Below are positions 53,509 through 62,927 of a DNA stretch of 64,000 bases, one piece after another. Under the pieces are notes generated by a model. That model saw only the letters and a program-made list of their open reading frames with translations. It was not told the origin of the DNA and made no database searches. The DNA comes from Pseudoalteromonas sp. '520P1 No. 423' (lineage in GTDB: Bacteria; Pseudomonadota; Gammaproteobacteria; Enterobacterales; Alteromonadaceae), in assembly GCF_001269985.1 (NCBI RefSeq), contig NZ_BBZB01000001.1, forward strand, positions 3,038,001 through 3,102,000. The letters are read 5' to 3'. The first letter of the stretch is position 1. Each line of letters opens with the position of its first letter. The position numbers and the translations under genes were made by a program.

Positions 53509-55176
53509 TTAAGTACTGCTTGCCCTTTCATTTAAACAATAATTAATATTTATTTTATTACCAATATCGTTAGAAGACACACCTGATGCAATTTCTTCCA
53601 TTAAACCTAACCCTCTACCATGAGGGTGGGCTTTATTATCTGCTTTATGCTGCTGCTCTGTACAAAACCCTTTACCGGAATCTTCGATTGTAAAAACAAT
53701 ACTTTGAACTTCTGGTTGATATAAAGCTGTAAAATTTAAATATCCTGAATTTAACTCAGCCAATACTTCAGCTCTTTGAATATAATATTCGTAAAATCCC
53801 TCTTCAGTATCTTTATTCTGGGAGTTTAAACCTAAAATGCCATGATCAAGCGCATTATTATAAGCCTCTGATAAAATTAGAAATAAGTTTGATCTATGCT
53901 CTGAAGCCCCTTCTATACTGCAAACTAAATCAACAAATTGAACAACAGGATCTGATGTTTTTAATTGTTCATGCTCTAACTGAATATTAAAAGTGATGGG
54001 TATTTGACTAAAGCTTCTTGGTTCTACATCAGCTAAGGGTGTTGCTTTGCAGCGTATTAGCGCTAAGCTTAAATCATCTTGCTGCTTAATATCGCCGGTA
54101 AACTCATAAACTGCATTTACGACATCTTCAATTTTTGCTTGTTTTGAACATGACATAATCTCTAATACACGCTCTTCACCAAAAAACTCATCATTGGGAT
54201 CAGATGCCTCTATAATGCCATCGGTAAAAACGAGTATGCGGTCAGTATTTTCAACCTCAAAATGCACTATGGTATCTTCAAACTCATAACTTTCTAATAT
54301 ACCTAATGCCATATGTTGAGATTCTAATTCTCTTTTAACTTGTCCGAATTCATCTAGTATATAACCTTCTGGTAGCCCACCAAGCCAAGCATTAACACTT
54401 CTACCAGACTTATTAATCTCCAAAATAGTTGCTGCACAAAACATATGCCCAGGTAGTAAATCCGACAACATGCTATTAAGTTCGCTCGCAATATCTCCTA
54501 CTGTCAGCCCTTTGTGTGCCATGCTATAAAATATTTTAGAAGTTGGTAGTGCTCCAATCGCCGCTGCTAACCCGTGCCCGGTAAAATCACCTAACATGAT
54601 ATATAAGCCCCCTATCGGGCTTGGTGATACTAAAAAAAAATCGCCATTAAACATAGAAGCAGGAGATAAATGATAATCTATGATGTCGGGTACAATAAGG
54701 TGTTCGACTAACGCATTTTTAAATATATGTTCAACAATTTCATGCTCTCGTTGAACTTCATTTTGATGTAATTCCAATAATTTCTTTTGCTCAAAACTTT
54801 TTTGGCTTAATTCTCTAGTACGCGTATGTGCTTGAATTTTTGCTGATAAAATAATTTTATCAAAAGGTTTACTAATAAAGTCATCACCTCCAACTTCTAA
54901 ACAACGGGTTAAACTTTTTTGATCATCCAGAGCTGTAATAAAGATAATCGGCAGATAAACGTCGCTTACCTGTTTTTTTATAAGTGGCGCGGCTTCAAAG
55001 CCATCCATGATTGGCATCATGACATCTAATAATACGATATCGGGATTGATATCAGAAAATTGCTCTACAGCTTCTTTACCATTAGAAACACAAAAAACCG
55101 TATGTGACTCTTGTTCAAGCATAAACTTTAATAAAGTGCAGTTTAATGCTTGATCATCAACAACTAAAATACGCAA
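53509..55176 (-). CDS. Receiver-PP2C phosphatase-HATPase protein (HsbR/CrsR-like)
   Basis: About 555 residues, starting at a TTG at 55176 with GGAG six bases upstream; a TTG at 55188 lacks a site. Receiver domain (RILVVDDQ, acceptor Asp in VLLDVMMP, Lys in ISKPFD), linker coiled coil, PP2C/SpoIIE phosphatase (LGDFTGHGLAAAIGALP, VFTDGIIEASDP), and a C-terminal serine-kinase-like ATPase domain (EAYNNALDHGILG, DSGKGF, GRGLGLMEEIA). Such proteins (HsbR in Pseudomonas, CrsR in Shewanella) switch a STAS anti-sigma antagonist by (de)phosphorylation. The STAS gene directly precedes it. Confidence 0.9.
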   Translation of the reverse strand: MRILVVDDQALNCTLLKFMLEQESHTVFCVSNGKEAVEQFSDINPDIVLLDVMMPIMDGFEAAPLIKKQVSDVYLPIIFITALDDQKSLTRCLEVGGDDFISKPFDKIILSAKIQAHTRTRELSQKSFEQKKLLELHQNEVQREHEIVEHIFKNALVEHLIVPDIIDYHLSPASMFNGDFFLVSPSPIGGLYIMLGDFTGHGLAAAIGALPTSKIFYSMAHKGLTVGDIASELNSMLSDLLPGHMFCAATILEINKSGRSVNAWLGGLPEGYILDEFGQVKRELESQHMALGILESYEFEDTIVHFEVENTDRILVFTDGIIEASDPNDEFFGEERVLEIMSCSKQAKIEDVVNAVYEFTGDIKQQDDLSLALIRCKATPLADVEPRSFSQIPITFNIQLEHEQLKTSDPVVQFVDLVCSIEGASEHRSNLFLILSEAYNNALDHGILGLNSQNKDTEEGFYEYYIQRAEVLAELNSGYLNFTALYQPEVQSIVFTIEDSGKGFCTEQQHKADNKAHPHGRGLGLMEEIASGVSSNDIGNKININYCLNERASST

Positions 55177-55235
55177 ATATCGCTCCAAAAATAAATCTAA
55201 ATGATTGAAAGTATTTTATGAGTTAATTGTATTTC

Positions 55236-55544
55236 TCAATCAATATCGAATTTTTTATCAAAGCGTGAAATTTGTAATATTTTCTTTATTTGTGGCTTAC
55301 AATTCGCTATTTGAATACTTGAAACCGAATCCCCTAAGGATTTTTTCATATTCAGCAACATGCCCAAAGCTGAGCTATCCATATATTCTGTTTCACGTAA
55401 ATCAATTATCACCTTAGGCGATTTATCTCCTATTTCAGAGTATGCAGAACGAAAAGCTTGAACTAAATTAAAGTCAAACTTGCCCTTTATTTGTATTGTG
55501 AATAATTTACCATCAGATGAAAAATTTTTGTTCAAACTCATCAT
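55236..55544 (-). CDS. STAS-domain anti-sigma factor antagonist (HsbA-like)
   Basis: 102 residues: a single STAS domain (FTIQIKGKFDFNLVQAF, PKVIIDLRETEYMDSSALGM). The Ser pair in MDSSALGML holds the usual phosphorylated Ser. It should be the partner of the downstream phosphatase/kinase. Such partners tune anti-sigma factors or, in Pseudomonas, FlgM and a diguanylate cyclase, thereby shifting between swimming and biofilm. AAGGA before the ATG. Confidence 0.92.
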   Translation of the reverse strand: MMSLNKNFSSDGKLFTIQIKGKFDFNLVQAFRSAYSEIGDKSPKVIIDLRETEYMDSSALGMLLNMKKSLGDSVSSIQIANCKPQIKKILQISRFDKKFDID

Positions 55545-55821
55545 ATTTTCCTTAATTTAGAAAATGCATATAATTATAAATAGGATATTCTAGCTATAAA
55601 TAAAGCTGTAAATTGGCTGTTTTTCAACATAAGTTGTAAATTTAAATCATCTTTTGACTTTTTAAATTGATAAAACATAAAAATAACGCGCTAAATCCTT
55701 AAACCTGTCGTTCTTATTCCACTATAATATAAAACCTATTTAGAGAGATTTATAATAAATCATAAAGTTAAAATACTTTTATATTCAATTTTTATAATTT
55801 CACGACCCTTAAGGTAAATTT

Positions 55822-56151
55822 ATGCAAAATTCTAATTTAGTTTATTCAACAGATTTTGGCCGAATCGAACAACAAAAAGAGCAAAAAGTTGAAGATGTTA
55901 AATTATTTAAAGATGGCTTTATTCGAATTGAACGCCAGACAAAAGGCCGTAAAGGTAAAGGCGTTATGTTGGTAGTAGGTATAGATACTAAAGATCATGA
56001 CCTTAAAAAATTAGCCAAATCGGTTAAAAGCAAAATGGGTCAAGGTGGCGCTGTAAAAGATGGTCTTATTGAAATTCAAGGTGATGACAGAGTTAAACTC
56101 AAGGCCATTTTAGAAAGTGCTGGTTTTAAAGTAAAAATAGCGGGAGGCTAA
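55822..56151 (+). CDS. yciH: SUI1/eIF1-family translation factor YciH
   Basis: 109 residues: SUI1 fold (VKLFKDGFIRIERQTKGRKG, VMLVVGIDTKDHDLKKLAK, KMGQGGAVKDGLIEIQGD, ILESAGFKVKIAGG). YciH binds the 30S subunit and affects start selection and stress translation. Its stop is 1 nt from the double-receiver gene, so they form an operon. A TATAAT at 55723-55728 is a possible promoter. Confidence 0.95.
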   Translation: MQNSNLVYSTDFGRIEQQKEQKVEDVKLFKDGFIRIERQTKGRKGKGVMLVVGIDTKDHDLKKLAKSVKSKMGQGGAVKDGLIEIQGDDRVKLKAILESAGFKVKIAGG

Positions 56152-56152
56152 C

Positions 56153-56953
56153 ATGATAAACTTATCACCATCAGATCTACATATTCTATTAGTTGAACCT
56201 TCTTTAACTCAAAGAAATATAATTATAAAAGAGTTAAATTTAGAGGAGATCACACATATTGACCATGGAAAAAATCACACGGAGGCATTTGAAAAAATTA
56301 AATTAAACTCTCCTGATCTGGTGATCAGCAGTTTGCATTTTAATGATGGTAGTGCATTAGATTTACTCACTGCGATAAAAGAAGATGACAGCATAGGTGA
56401 TGTGCCATTTATGCTAATTTCTAGTGAAACCAGAAAACACGCATTAGAAACATTTAAACAATCAGGTGTCATAGCGATTTTACCTAAGCCTTTTACACGT
56501 GAAAATTTAGGTAAAGCAATCAATGCCACCTTAGACATACTCAGTCCACAAGAGTTAGAGCTAGAATTATACGATGTTCACGATATTAAAGTATTAATCG
56601 TTGATGACTCCATGCTGGCACGGAATCATATTAGACGTGTATTAACTAATTTAGGCATCCAACACTTTACTGAAGCTGTTGATGGCCAAAAAGCCATTGC
56701 CGCTTTAAATGACAAAATGTTTGATTTGATTGTAACTGATTACAATATGCCTGAAGTTAATGGACAAGAACTAGCACAGTTTATACGTAATGAATCTCAT
56801 CAATCTCATGTGCCTATCTTAATGGTATCATCAGAGGCTAGTGATACACACTTAGCAAATATCGCACAATCTGGTGTTAATGCGATGTGCGATAAACCAT
56901 TTGAACCTAAAACAGTCAAAAATTTAATTTATCAGTTATTAGATAACCACTAA
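56153..56953 (+). CDS. Response regulator with two receiver domains, first one lacking the acceptor Asp
   Basis: 266 residues, no output domain. Receiver 1 (about 9-130) has Glu-Pro instead of the acidic pair (LLVEPSLTQRN) and Ser instead of the acceptor Asp (LVISSLHFNDG), but keeps the Lys (LPKPFTREN). Receiver 2 (about 145-263) is intact: LIVDDSMLARN, LIVTDYNMPEVNG, MVSSEAS, CDKPFEP. It probably acts through protein contacts, like CheY-type adaptors. Operon with yciH; no cognate kinase is adjacent. Confidence 0.9.
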   Translation: MINLSPSDLHILLVEPSLTQRNIIIKELNLEEITHIDHGKNHTEAFEKIKLNSPDLVISSLHFNDGSALDLLTAIKEDDSIGDVPFMLISSETRKHALETFKQSGVIAILPKPFTRENLGKAINATLDILSPQELELELYDVHDIKVLIVDDSMLARNHIRRVLTNLGIQHFTEAVDGQKAIAALNDKMFDLIVTDYNMPEVNGQELAQFIRNESHQSHVPILMVSSEASDTHLANIAQSGVNAMCDKPFEPKTVKNLIYQLLDNH

Positions 56954-56987
56954 ATACATTGAAGTTTAGAGTAGTAATAGAGTTATT

Positions 56988-59900
56988 TTAAGTATTTATT
57001 AAAGTATTCCTAAACTGCTCTAATTTATTTTCAGCTAAAGGTTGGCTGAAATAATAACCTTGAACAATATAACAACCATTGCTCTCTAAAAACGCAATTT
57101 GTTCTGAAGTCTCAACCCCCTCAGCTACCAAATTAAGCTTCAATTTAGTTGCCATGGCGATTATCGCAGCGGTAATGGCCATATCACTTGTATCTTCAGG
57201 GATATCTTTTACAAATGATCTATCTATTTTAAGAATATCAACAGGGAAACGCTTTAGATAACTTAATGAAGAAAAACCGGTACCAAAGTCATCAATAGAT
57301 ATTGCAAGACCCAAAGCTTTAAATTCATGGAGCTGCGCTATTGCAACTTCTATATCACCCATTAACATACTTTCAGTTAACTCTAAATGAACATTATCCG
57401 CATTTGCACCAGTTTCTTTTAATATTTTTGATAATAAATCGACTAAATTACTATCTTTGAATTGTCTTGCAGATAAGTTAATTGACACATTATTAGCAAC
57501 ATCTTGCTCAACCAACCTAGTTGCAAAGCGGCATGCTTCCCAAAGTACCCACTCGCCTAATTCAACAATGATCCCTGTACTTTCAGCAATTGGAATAAAC
57601 TTATCTGGCGGTATCATGCCCTTATCTGGGTGAAGCCATCGGATCAGCGCTTCATAACCGACTATTTTCCGTGTTCTACTATCAAGCTGAGGTTGATAAT
57701 GCAGTTCAAATTGCTTTTCTTTTAGTGCGATCCTTAATTCATTTTCTATCAGCATACGCTCTTTTGCCGCAGCATTAAGATCTGCATTATAAAAATGATA
57801 TGTATTACGGCCTTTAGCTTTCGCCTCATACATAGCTAAATCCGCATGTTTTAACAATTGGTCTTCTTCTGAACTATCTTCTGGTGCTAATGTAATACCA
57901 ATACTGGCACTCACAATAACCTCATCATTTACTAATTTAATTGGTTTATTTAATGTTTCTTGAATTGTATTGGCAACCTCGGTCGCTTTTTCTCTATCAT
58001 TGATACCACTAAGTAATACTGCAAATTCATCTCCTCCTAAGCGCGCGATGGTATCTTCCGCTCTGAGTCTAAATTTAAGTCGGTTGGCGACTTCTAATAG
58101 GAGTTGATCACCCGCATCATGACCTAAGGTATCATTAATACGTTTAAATTCATCAAGGTCAAAATAGAATAAAGCAAATGAATAATGGCCTCTCGCAGCC
58201 AGTGCCATAGACTTTCTAAGCTGCATTCTAAAAAAGGCACGATTAGATAATCCAGTTAACGTATCATAATATGCTAGTTGCTCCATTTTACGTTGGCTTT
58301 CTTTAATAAAACTGATGTCTTGTGCTGACGCGACATAACTGGTTACTGTGCTATCTTCATCTCTGATCGGAGAAATACTCAAAGAAACCCAAATTGCTTT
58401 ATTATAAATATTTCTAAATAATGTATCGCCACGCCAGTAGTGCCTACTTTTAAGGTCTATCTCAATATCCTCAACCAAAATTTGCATTTCTTGGGCAATG
58501 ATATTAAGAACGGATGAGCCGATAAGCTCTTTTTCTGAATAGCCTGTCATTTCTGGCATTTTAGGGTTTACATAAACAATATTTAAATCAGCATCAGCAA
58601 TAACAACAGCACTTCCAGAGAACTCTACCGCCTTATTTAATCTTTTAGCAGCCAATTCTGCCTCTTCTTTTTCTATGATCCTTTGATCTAAGCTATCTAG
58701 ATGCTTAGTAATTTCCTCTGACATGGTTTTAAAGGCACCATTTAATGCACCTATTTCGTCTTTATTTTCTTCAAGGAAGTCACCTTTTGATTTACCTTTA
58801 CTTTTACCAAAAGCATTAACTGAATGAACTAAAGTAATAACACGTTTTAGCAATAGCTCATTTAAAGATTGATGCAATAAAATCACAACCAAGGCAGTAT
58901 AAATTACGAATAAACCAAAAAACTTAATCTCTAATTCATCCAAAGCAGATAAAATCGTTGAGCGCTTTTTATAAACGCCTATATACCAATCTAGCGGATC
59001 CATTTTATGAATATTAACTAAATGCACTTCATTTTGCTCAATAAAAGTACTTGGCATATGAGGTAAATCTTTTTTAATGGCTGACTGTACTAATTCTTGT
59101 AAATGCTGCGGGATTAAATCATTTGTTACTAACAACTGATTCATATCCCCTTCCATCTTTTCAATCAACTTATTGAACAATGGATGGGATAATATTTGAC
59201 CTTGCTTATTAAAAATAAAAAATTGTTGCTCTTTATCTGATACAGAAAAATGCTTAATCAAATCCTGAAAAATTAAGTCACTACCTGTAATGCCTAAGAA
59301 TTCATTTTTGTAATAAAGCGGCACAATTAAGCTAACCACCCACTTATCCCAAATATCATCTCGATAAACAGGAGTCCAAACAGGGCTTCTTGAGGGGTTA
59401 CTCTGTTCTAATGCCACAGAGTAAAAAATATCATTTGAAAAATTGTGTTCAGGCTCTAATTGCACTGCCCAGTTTGGAGGAGAGATACGTACAAAGTTAT
59501 CTTTACTAATATAATAAAAATTAAAAAAATCTTTAGTTAAAGTAGGTGAAATGATTTGCCAAAGCACTTCGGTATCATAGAAAAGCTTTTTATATGAATC
59601 TGTAAAGTTTACTTCAGGAATATAAGCTGCAGACAAACCATCTAATGCAATACTTCTAACCACGCCTTCCTGTGATGTATCTAATTCAATCTTTTTTTGA
59701 TTTTGATTAATAAAGTTATATTCGAATAATTGCTGTTTAACAACAAAGTTCGCTTTGGTCGCAATCTTAGTTTTATTATCAATAATTTGATTAAACTGAG
59801 TTATAAAGTTATTACCACTTCTCTTTAAAGCTTCTTGTTCTTCAAAAATTAATTGCTTTCGTTCTGATTTCAACATCAAAACAGCAGCGCTCATACCAGC

Positions 59901-60029
59901 AATTAAACAAATAACTGAAATTAATACTGATAATTTAACGCTAAGAGAATTTCTTCCATAGCGGGATGGTAAACGGCTATACTTCAAAATTAAACCTATG
60001 CAATTATTTTTCAAAATGGCTTTTGTCAT
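56988..60029 (-). CDS. Membrane-bound GGDEF-EAL protein with periplasmic sensor, HAMP and PAS
   Basis: 1013 residues: membrane helix at about 30-52, long periplasmic Cache-like sensor (to about 365), second helix, HAMP, PAS (FSGSAVVIADADLNIVYVNP), GGDEF with intact motif RLGGDEFAVLL, and EAL with YEALIRW, LTESML and IDDFGTGFSSLSYLKRF. Both active sites look intact, so it may make or degrade c-di-GMP. A possible input to the LapD/LapG switch encoded in the same window. AAGGGG just before the ATG. Confidence 0.95.
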   Translation of the reverse strand: MTKAILKNNCIGLILKYSRLPSRYGRNSLSVKLSVLISVICLIAGMSAAVLMLKSERKQLIFEEQEALKRSGNNFITQFNQIIDNKTKIATKANFVVKQQLFEYNFINQNQKKIELDTSQEGVVRSIALDGLSAAYIPEVNFTDSYKKLFYDTEVLWQIISPTLTKDFFNFYYISKDNFVRISPPNWAVQLEPEHNFSNDIFYSVALEQSNPSRSPVWTPVYRDDIWDKWVVSLIVPLYYKNEFLGITGSDLIFQDLIKHFSVSDKEQQFFIFNKQGQILSHPLFNKLIEKMEGDMNQLLVTNDLIPQHLQELVQSAIKKDLPHMPSTFIEQNEVHLVNIHKMDPLDWYIGVYKKRSTILSALDELEIKFFGLFVIYTALVVILLHQSLNELLLKRVITLVHSVNAFGKSKGKSKGDFLEENKDEIGALNGAFKTMSEEITKHLDSLDQRIIEKEEAELAAKRLNKAVEFSGSAVVIADADLNIVYVNPKMPEMTGYSEKELIGSSVLNIIAQEMQILVEDIEIDLKSRHYWRGDTLFRNIYNKAIWVSLSISPIRDEDSTVTSYVASAQDISFIKESQRKMEQLAYYDTLTGLSNRAFFRMQLRKSMALAARGHYSFALFYFDLDEFKRINDTLGHDAGDQLLLEVANRLKFRLRAEDTIARLGGDEFAVLLSGINDREKATEVANTIQETLNKPIKLVNDEVIVSASIGITLAPEDSSEEDQLLKHADLAMYEAKAKGRNTYHFYNADLNAAAKERMLIENELRIALKEKQFELHYQPQLDSRTRKIVGYEALIRWLHPDKGMIPPDKFIPIAESTGIIVELGEWVLWEACRFATRLVEQDVANNVSINLSARQFKDSNLVDLLSKILKETGANADNVHLELTESMLMGDIEVAIAQLHEFKALGLAISIDDFGTGFSSLSYLKRFPVDILKIDRSFVKDIPEDTSDMAITAAIIAMATKLKLNLVAEGVETSEQIAFLESNGCYIVQGYYFSQPLAENKLEQFRNTLINT

Positions 60030-60195
60030 TAACCCCTTAAATATAAAATAAACGTAGCGTAAACAACACCTTTTTTATATATATAAGTGGTTTAATTTCT
60101 GTCAATATTTCATTTGATGGTAAGTGAAAATAATATTCTTGAAATTAAACAAATCATTTATTGACTTATGACGCGCTAATTTTTAAATTAACAGT
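60030..60195. other. Intergenic region upstream of the phe leader
   Basis: AT-rich spacer between the divergent GGDEF-EAL gene and pheL. It must carry both promoters; I see no gene or clear operator in it. Confidence 0.5.
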
Positions 60196-60264
60196 ATGAA
60201 ACGAATTTATGCACGATTTTTCTTTATGTTTTTTGTACTCCACCCCAAATGGGAGGCGGTTTAG
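60196..60264 (+). CDS. pheL: Phe leader peptide
   Basis: ATG to TAG, 22 residues: MKRIYARFFFMFFVLHPKWE then AV. Five of the first thirteen residues are Phe (FFFMFF). It precedes a hairpin set that can form either a terminator or an antiterminator. It is the sensor of Phe-tRNA charging in transcription attenuation of pheA. Confidence 0.85.
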   Translation: MKRIYARFFFMFFVLHPKWEAV

Positions 60265-60323
60265 TCACGACATAAGAAAAGTCAGCGACAAATACAAGCC
60301 TCCCAAATGGGAGGCTTTTTTTT
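60242..60323 (+). promoter_or_regulatory. pheA: pheA transcription attenuator
   Basis: Terminator: AGCCTCCC (60297-60304) pairs with GGGAGGCT (60309-60316), then a T run to 60323. The leader contains a second copy of CCCAAATGGGAGGC at 60244-60257, so GGGAGGC at 60251-60257 can instead pair with GCCTCCC (60298-60304) as antiterminator when ribosomes stall at the Phe codons. The copy can also fold on itself as the pause hairpin. Confidence 0.85.
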
Positions 60324-60360
60324 GCATTAAATTTTTAAAACCGGGAATGAGGAAATAACT

Positions 60361-61518
60361 ATGGCTAATGATGCATTACAAGCATTACGAAAAGATATCA
60401 ATGAGATTGATTCTGAATTATTAATACTACTGACAAAACGTCGTCGTATTAGTCATTCTGTTGTTGAATATAAAATTTCAAACAACAAACCAATTAGAGA
60501 TGAACAACGAGAAGTCGCGTTATTAGAAAAGTTAATATCGTACGGAAAGTCTCTTGGTTTAGATGCTTATTATGTAAATAGTGTTTTCCAAACGATTATC
60601 GAAGATTCAGTGTTACATCAGCAAGCTATGCTGCAACAGAATATCAACCCAGATATTAAAGGCGAAACTAACCGTGTTGCATATTTAGGCGGTCAAGGCT
60701 CATATAGCCAACTTGCATGTCATAAATACTTTAGTCGACGTAGCGATCATTTAGTCGAACTTGGCTGTTCTAGCTTTTTCGAAATTACAAATAAAGTTGA
60801 AACCGGACAAGCTGATTTTGGTTTATTGCCAATTGAAAATACTTGCTCAGGTAGTATTAATGAAGTGTTCGACTTATTACAACACGCACAAGTTGCGATT
60901 GTTGGTGAACTAACACAATCAATCGAACATTGTTTAATTGCAAAAGAGGGTTTAGAGCTGACTGATATCACTAAAGTATTTGGTCACCCACAACCTTTCA
61001 CACAATGTAGTCAATTTATTCAGGGTCTAGAAAACATCCAACTTGAATACTGTGATTCAACATCAAGTGCGATCGCTCGAGCATTAGAAACACCAAACAG
61101 CGCTGCAATTGCTTCACAACAAGCAGGTATTAAAGCGGGCTTAGAGGTTGTTCAATCTGCGGTTGCAAATCAAGTTGAAAACCATAGCAGATTTATTGTT
61201 GTTGCAAGAAAACCAATGCAAACATCAAAACAAATCCCAACTAAAACAAGCTTAATAATGGCGACTAGCCAAAATGCGGGGTCACTTGCTGATGCCTTAA
61301 TGATTTTTAAACAGCATAAAATCAATTTAGTTAAATTAGAATCTCGTCCAGTACCTGGTAACCCATGGGAAGAAGTATTTTATGTTGATTTGGATGCTAA
61401 TTTAATTCAAAGCAATACCCAAAAGGCTCTTGATGATTTAAAAGAAGTCACTGAGTATGTAAGAGTGCTAGGGTGCTACCCGAGTGAGTCTATGACGCAA
61501 GTAGAAGTAGAGAAGTAA
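60361..61518 (+). CDS. pheA: Bifunctional chorismate mutase / prephenate dehydratase
   Basis: A 385-residue P-protein making phenylpyruvate from chorismate. AroQ chorismate mutase at 1-90 (LRKDINEIDSELLILLTKRR), prephenate dehydratase at about 105-285 (VAYLGGQGSYSQLAC, LLPIENTCSGSINEVFDLL, NHSRFIVVA), and a C-terminal ACT domain for Phe feedback (GSLADALMIFKQHKINL, LESRPVPGNPWEEVF). Expression is set by the upstream attenuator. Confidence 0.98.
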   Translation: MANDALQALRKDINEIDSELLILLTKRRRISHSVVEYKISNNKPIRDEQREVALLEKLISYGKSLGLDAYYVNSVFQTIIEDSVLHQQAMLQQNINPDIKGETNRVAYLGGQGSYSQLACHKYFSRRSDHLVELGCSSFFEITNKVETGQADFGLLPIENTCSGSINEVFDLLQHAQVAIVGELTQSIEHCLIAKEGLELTDITKVFGHPQPFTQCSQFIQGLENIQLEYCDSTSSAIARALETPNSAAIASQQAGIKAGLEVVQSAVANQVENHSRFIVVARKPMQTSKQIPTKTSLIMATSQNAGSLADALMIFKQHKINLVKLESRPVPGNPWEEVFYVDLDANLIQSNTQKALDDLKEVTEYVRVLGCYPSESMTQVEVEK

Positions 61519-61529
61519 ACCTTTTGTTA

Positions 61530-61560
61530 TATAACTGCGCTATTAACAAGCGCAGTTATA
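61530..61560. terminator. Hairpin between convergent pheA and tyrA
   Basis: A perfect 11-bp stem (61530-61540 with 61550-61560) lies in the pheA-tyrA gap. T runs on both sides are poor, so termination strength is uncertain. Confidence 0.5.
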
Positions 61561-61633
61561 TACGCAGAGTATTTTATGCTTTTTACCAAAAAACTCCTCG
61601 AAGTGGCCTTAATAAAGATGTGAAGGAGATTTA

Positions 61634-62767
61634 TTAATCTAACACCTTAGAGTCATTTGCCTTGTTTAACAAAGCACGACTCTGCTTTAAAAAAGACTCA
61701 GCTGAATCCGAGAAGTAGCTTTTCGCATCACTAAACCCTTCGATTAACCCTGCTTTATCACCATTTTTTAATTTAATTAAGGTTTGTTCATATATATCTT
61801 GATAATCTTCAAGCAGTGATTCTACATTATCAAATTGTGCCAACATAATATCTGAATACAAACCCGGTGATTGTGCAAACAATCGACCTACCATCATTAA
61901 CTCTAATTGGTATATTGGCGATGAACAACTCTTGATTTCACGTAAACTATGAGTCTGTTTTGCTAAAAATTGGCCATAAACAAATGTTGTTAAATGGCGC
62001 ATTACTTGCACGATTTGCATCGCTTCATCATGCTTTTTAGTATCCATCTCAACAAGTTGCGTACCCCAAATTTTAAGCTGAGCGAGCAACATATCAGCTT
62101 TTAAATCACCTCTGCCACGACACACTACAATAGTTTGCTTAACCCAATGCGCAATATCAGGACCAAACATCGGATGTAAACCCAAAACAGGTCCTTTATG
62201 ACTGTTCAACATAGCTCTTACCGGTTTTGCTTTGACACTTGTAATATCAACCAATAAACAATCATCATCCAGTTTTGGCAAGTTTTCGATAATAGCCTCT
62301 ACTTTATTGATTGGCACGGAGACTAATACTAATTTTGCTCCTGACAAAATTTCAGCTTGAGAGTCATTTTGTTCTTTATCTAAAATCCTGACTTCAATAC
62401 CAGAGCGTCTCAATTGTTTAGCAAATAACTGCCCCATTACACCTTTACCACCTATGATCACGGCGGGAGATAACTCAGGAGAAACACAGGCTAACTCAGA
62501 TTGTTGATTTTGGTATGACTCTCTCATCATACGACGTAAAATATCTTCAACTAAGTCACCAGATACACCTTGCGCTTGTGCTTGTGCCCTACGCGCCGCT
62601 AATAATTCAATTTCACGTTCTGGAATATAAACAGGTTTTCCTGAGTCTCTTTTTATTTGACCTACTTGTGCTGTAATTTTATTTCTTTTCGCCAAAATGG
62701 CGACTAACTCTGTGTCACATGCATCTATTTGTGAGCGAAGCGCTGCTAATTTCTGTTCCAAAACCAA
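61634..62767 (-). CDS. tyrA: Bifunctional chorismate mutase / prephenate dehydrogenase
   Basis: A 377-residue T-protein making 4-hydroxyphenylpyruvate from chorismate. AroQ domain at 1-95 (LRSQIDACDTELVAILAKRN), NAD-binding domain (VIIGGKGVMGQLFAKQL), and dehydrogenase blocks VSVPINKVE and GLHPMFGPD. The start is not ATG: TTG at 62767, or TTG at 62761, which is better spaced from GGGG. Two TyrR-like boxes lie directly upstream, one close to the ribosome site. Confidence 0.97.
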   Translation of the reverse strand: MVLEQKLAALRSQIDACDTELVAILAKRNKITAQVGQIKRDSGKPVYIPEREIELLAARRAQAQAQGVSGDLVEDILRRMMRESYQNQQSELACVSPELSPAVIIGGKGVMGQLFAKQLRRSGIEVRILDKEQNDSQAEILSGAKLVLVSVPINKVEAIIENLPKLDDDCLLVDITSVKAKPVRAMLNSHKGPVLGLHPMFGPDIAHWVKQTIVVCRGRGDLKADMLLAQLKIWGTQLVEMDTKKHDEAMQIVQVMRHLTTFVYGQFLAKQTHSLREIKSCSSPIYQLELMMVGRLFAQSPGLYSDIMLAQFDNVESLLEDYQDIYEQTLIKLKNGDKAGLIEGFSDAKSYFSDSAESFLKQSRALLNKANDSKVLD

Positions 62768-62771
62768 ACCC

Positions 62772-62789
62772 CGTAAACCTAAAGTTACA
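62772..62789. promoter_or_regulatory. TyrR-like box next to the tyrA start
   Basis: CGTAAA-N6-GTTACA: each half matches the TyrR consensus TGTAAA-N6-TTTACA in 5 of 6 bases. It abuts the translation start region. Confidence 0.6.
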
Positions 62790-62791
62790 AT

Positions 62792-62809
62792 TGTACAAAT
62801 TTATATACA
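62792..62809. promoter_or_regulatory. Second TyrR-like box upstream of tyrA
   Basis: TGTACA-N6-TATACA: each half matches the consensus in 5 of 6 bases. Its centre is 20 bp from the first box, a tandem arrangement as used for tyrosine-dependent repression in E. coli. Confidence 0.6.
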
Positions 62810-62927
62810 GAAGATACTATCATATTTTATGCCAAGCAAAAGTGATTCTTTTCATTCTAATGCTTGTAGTTAACGGCTTTATATCGAATACTCAATATCA
62901 AGAATAACAATATAATAAGGATCATAT

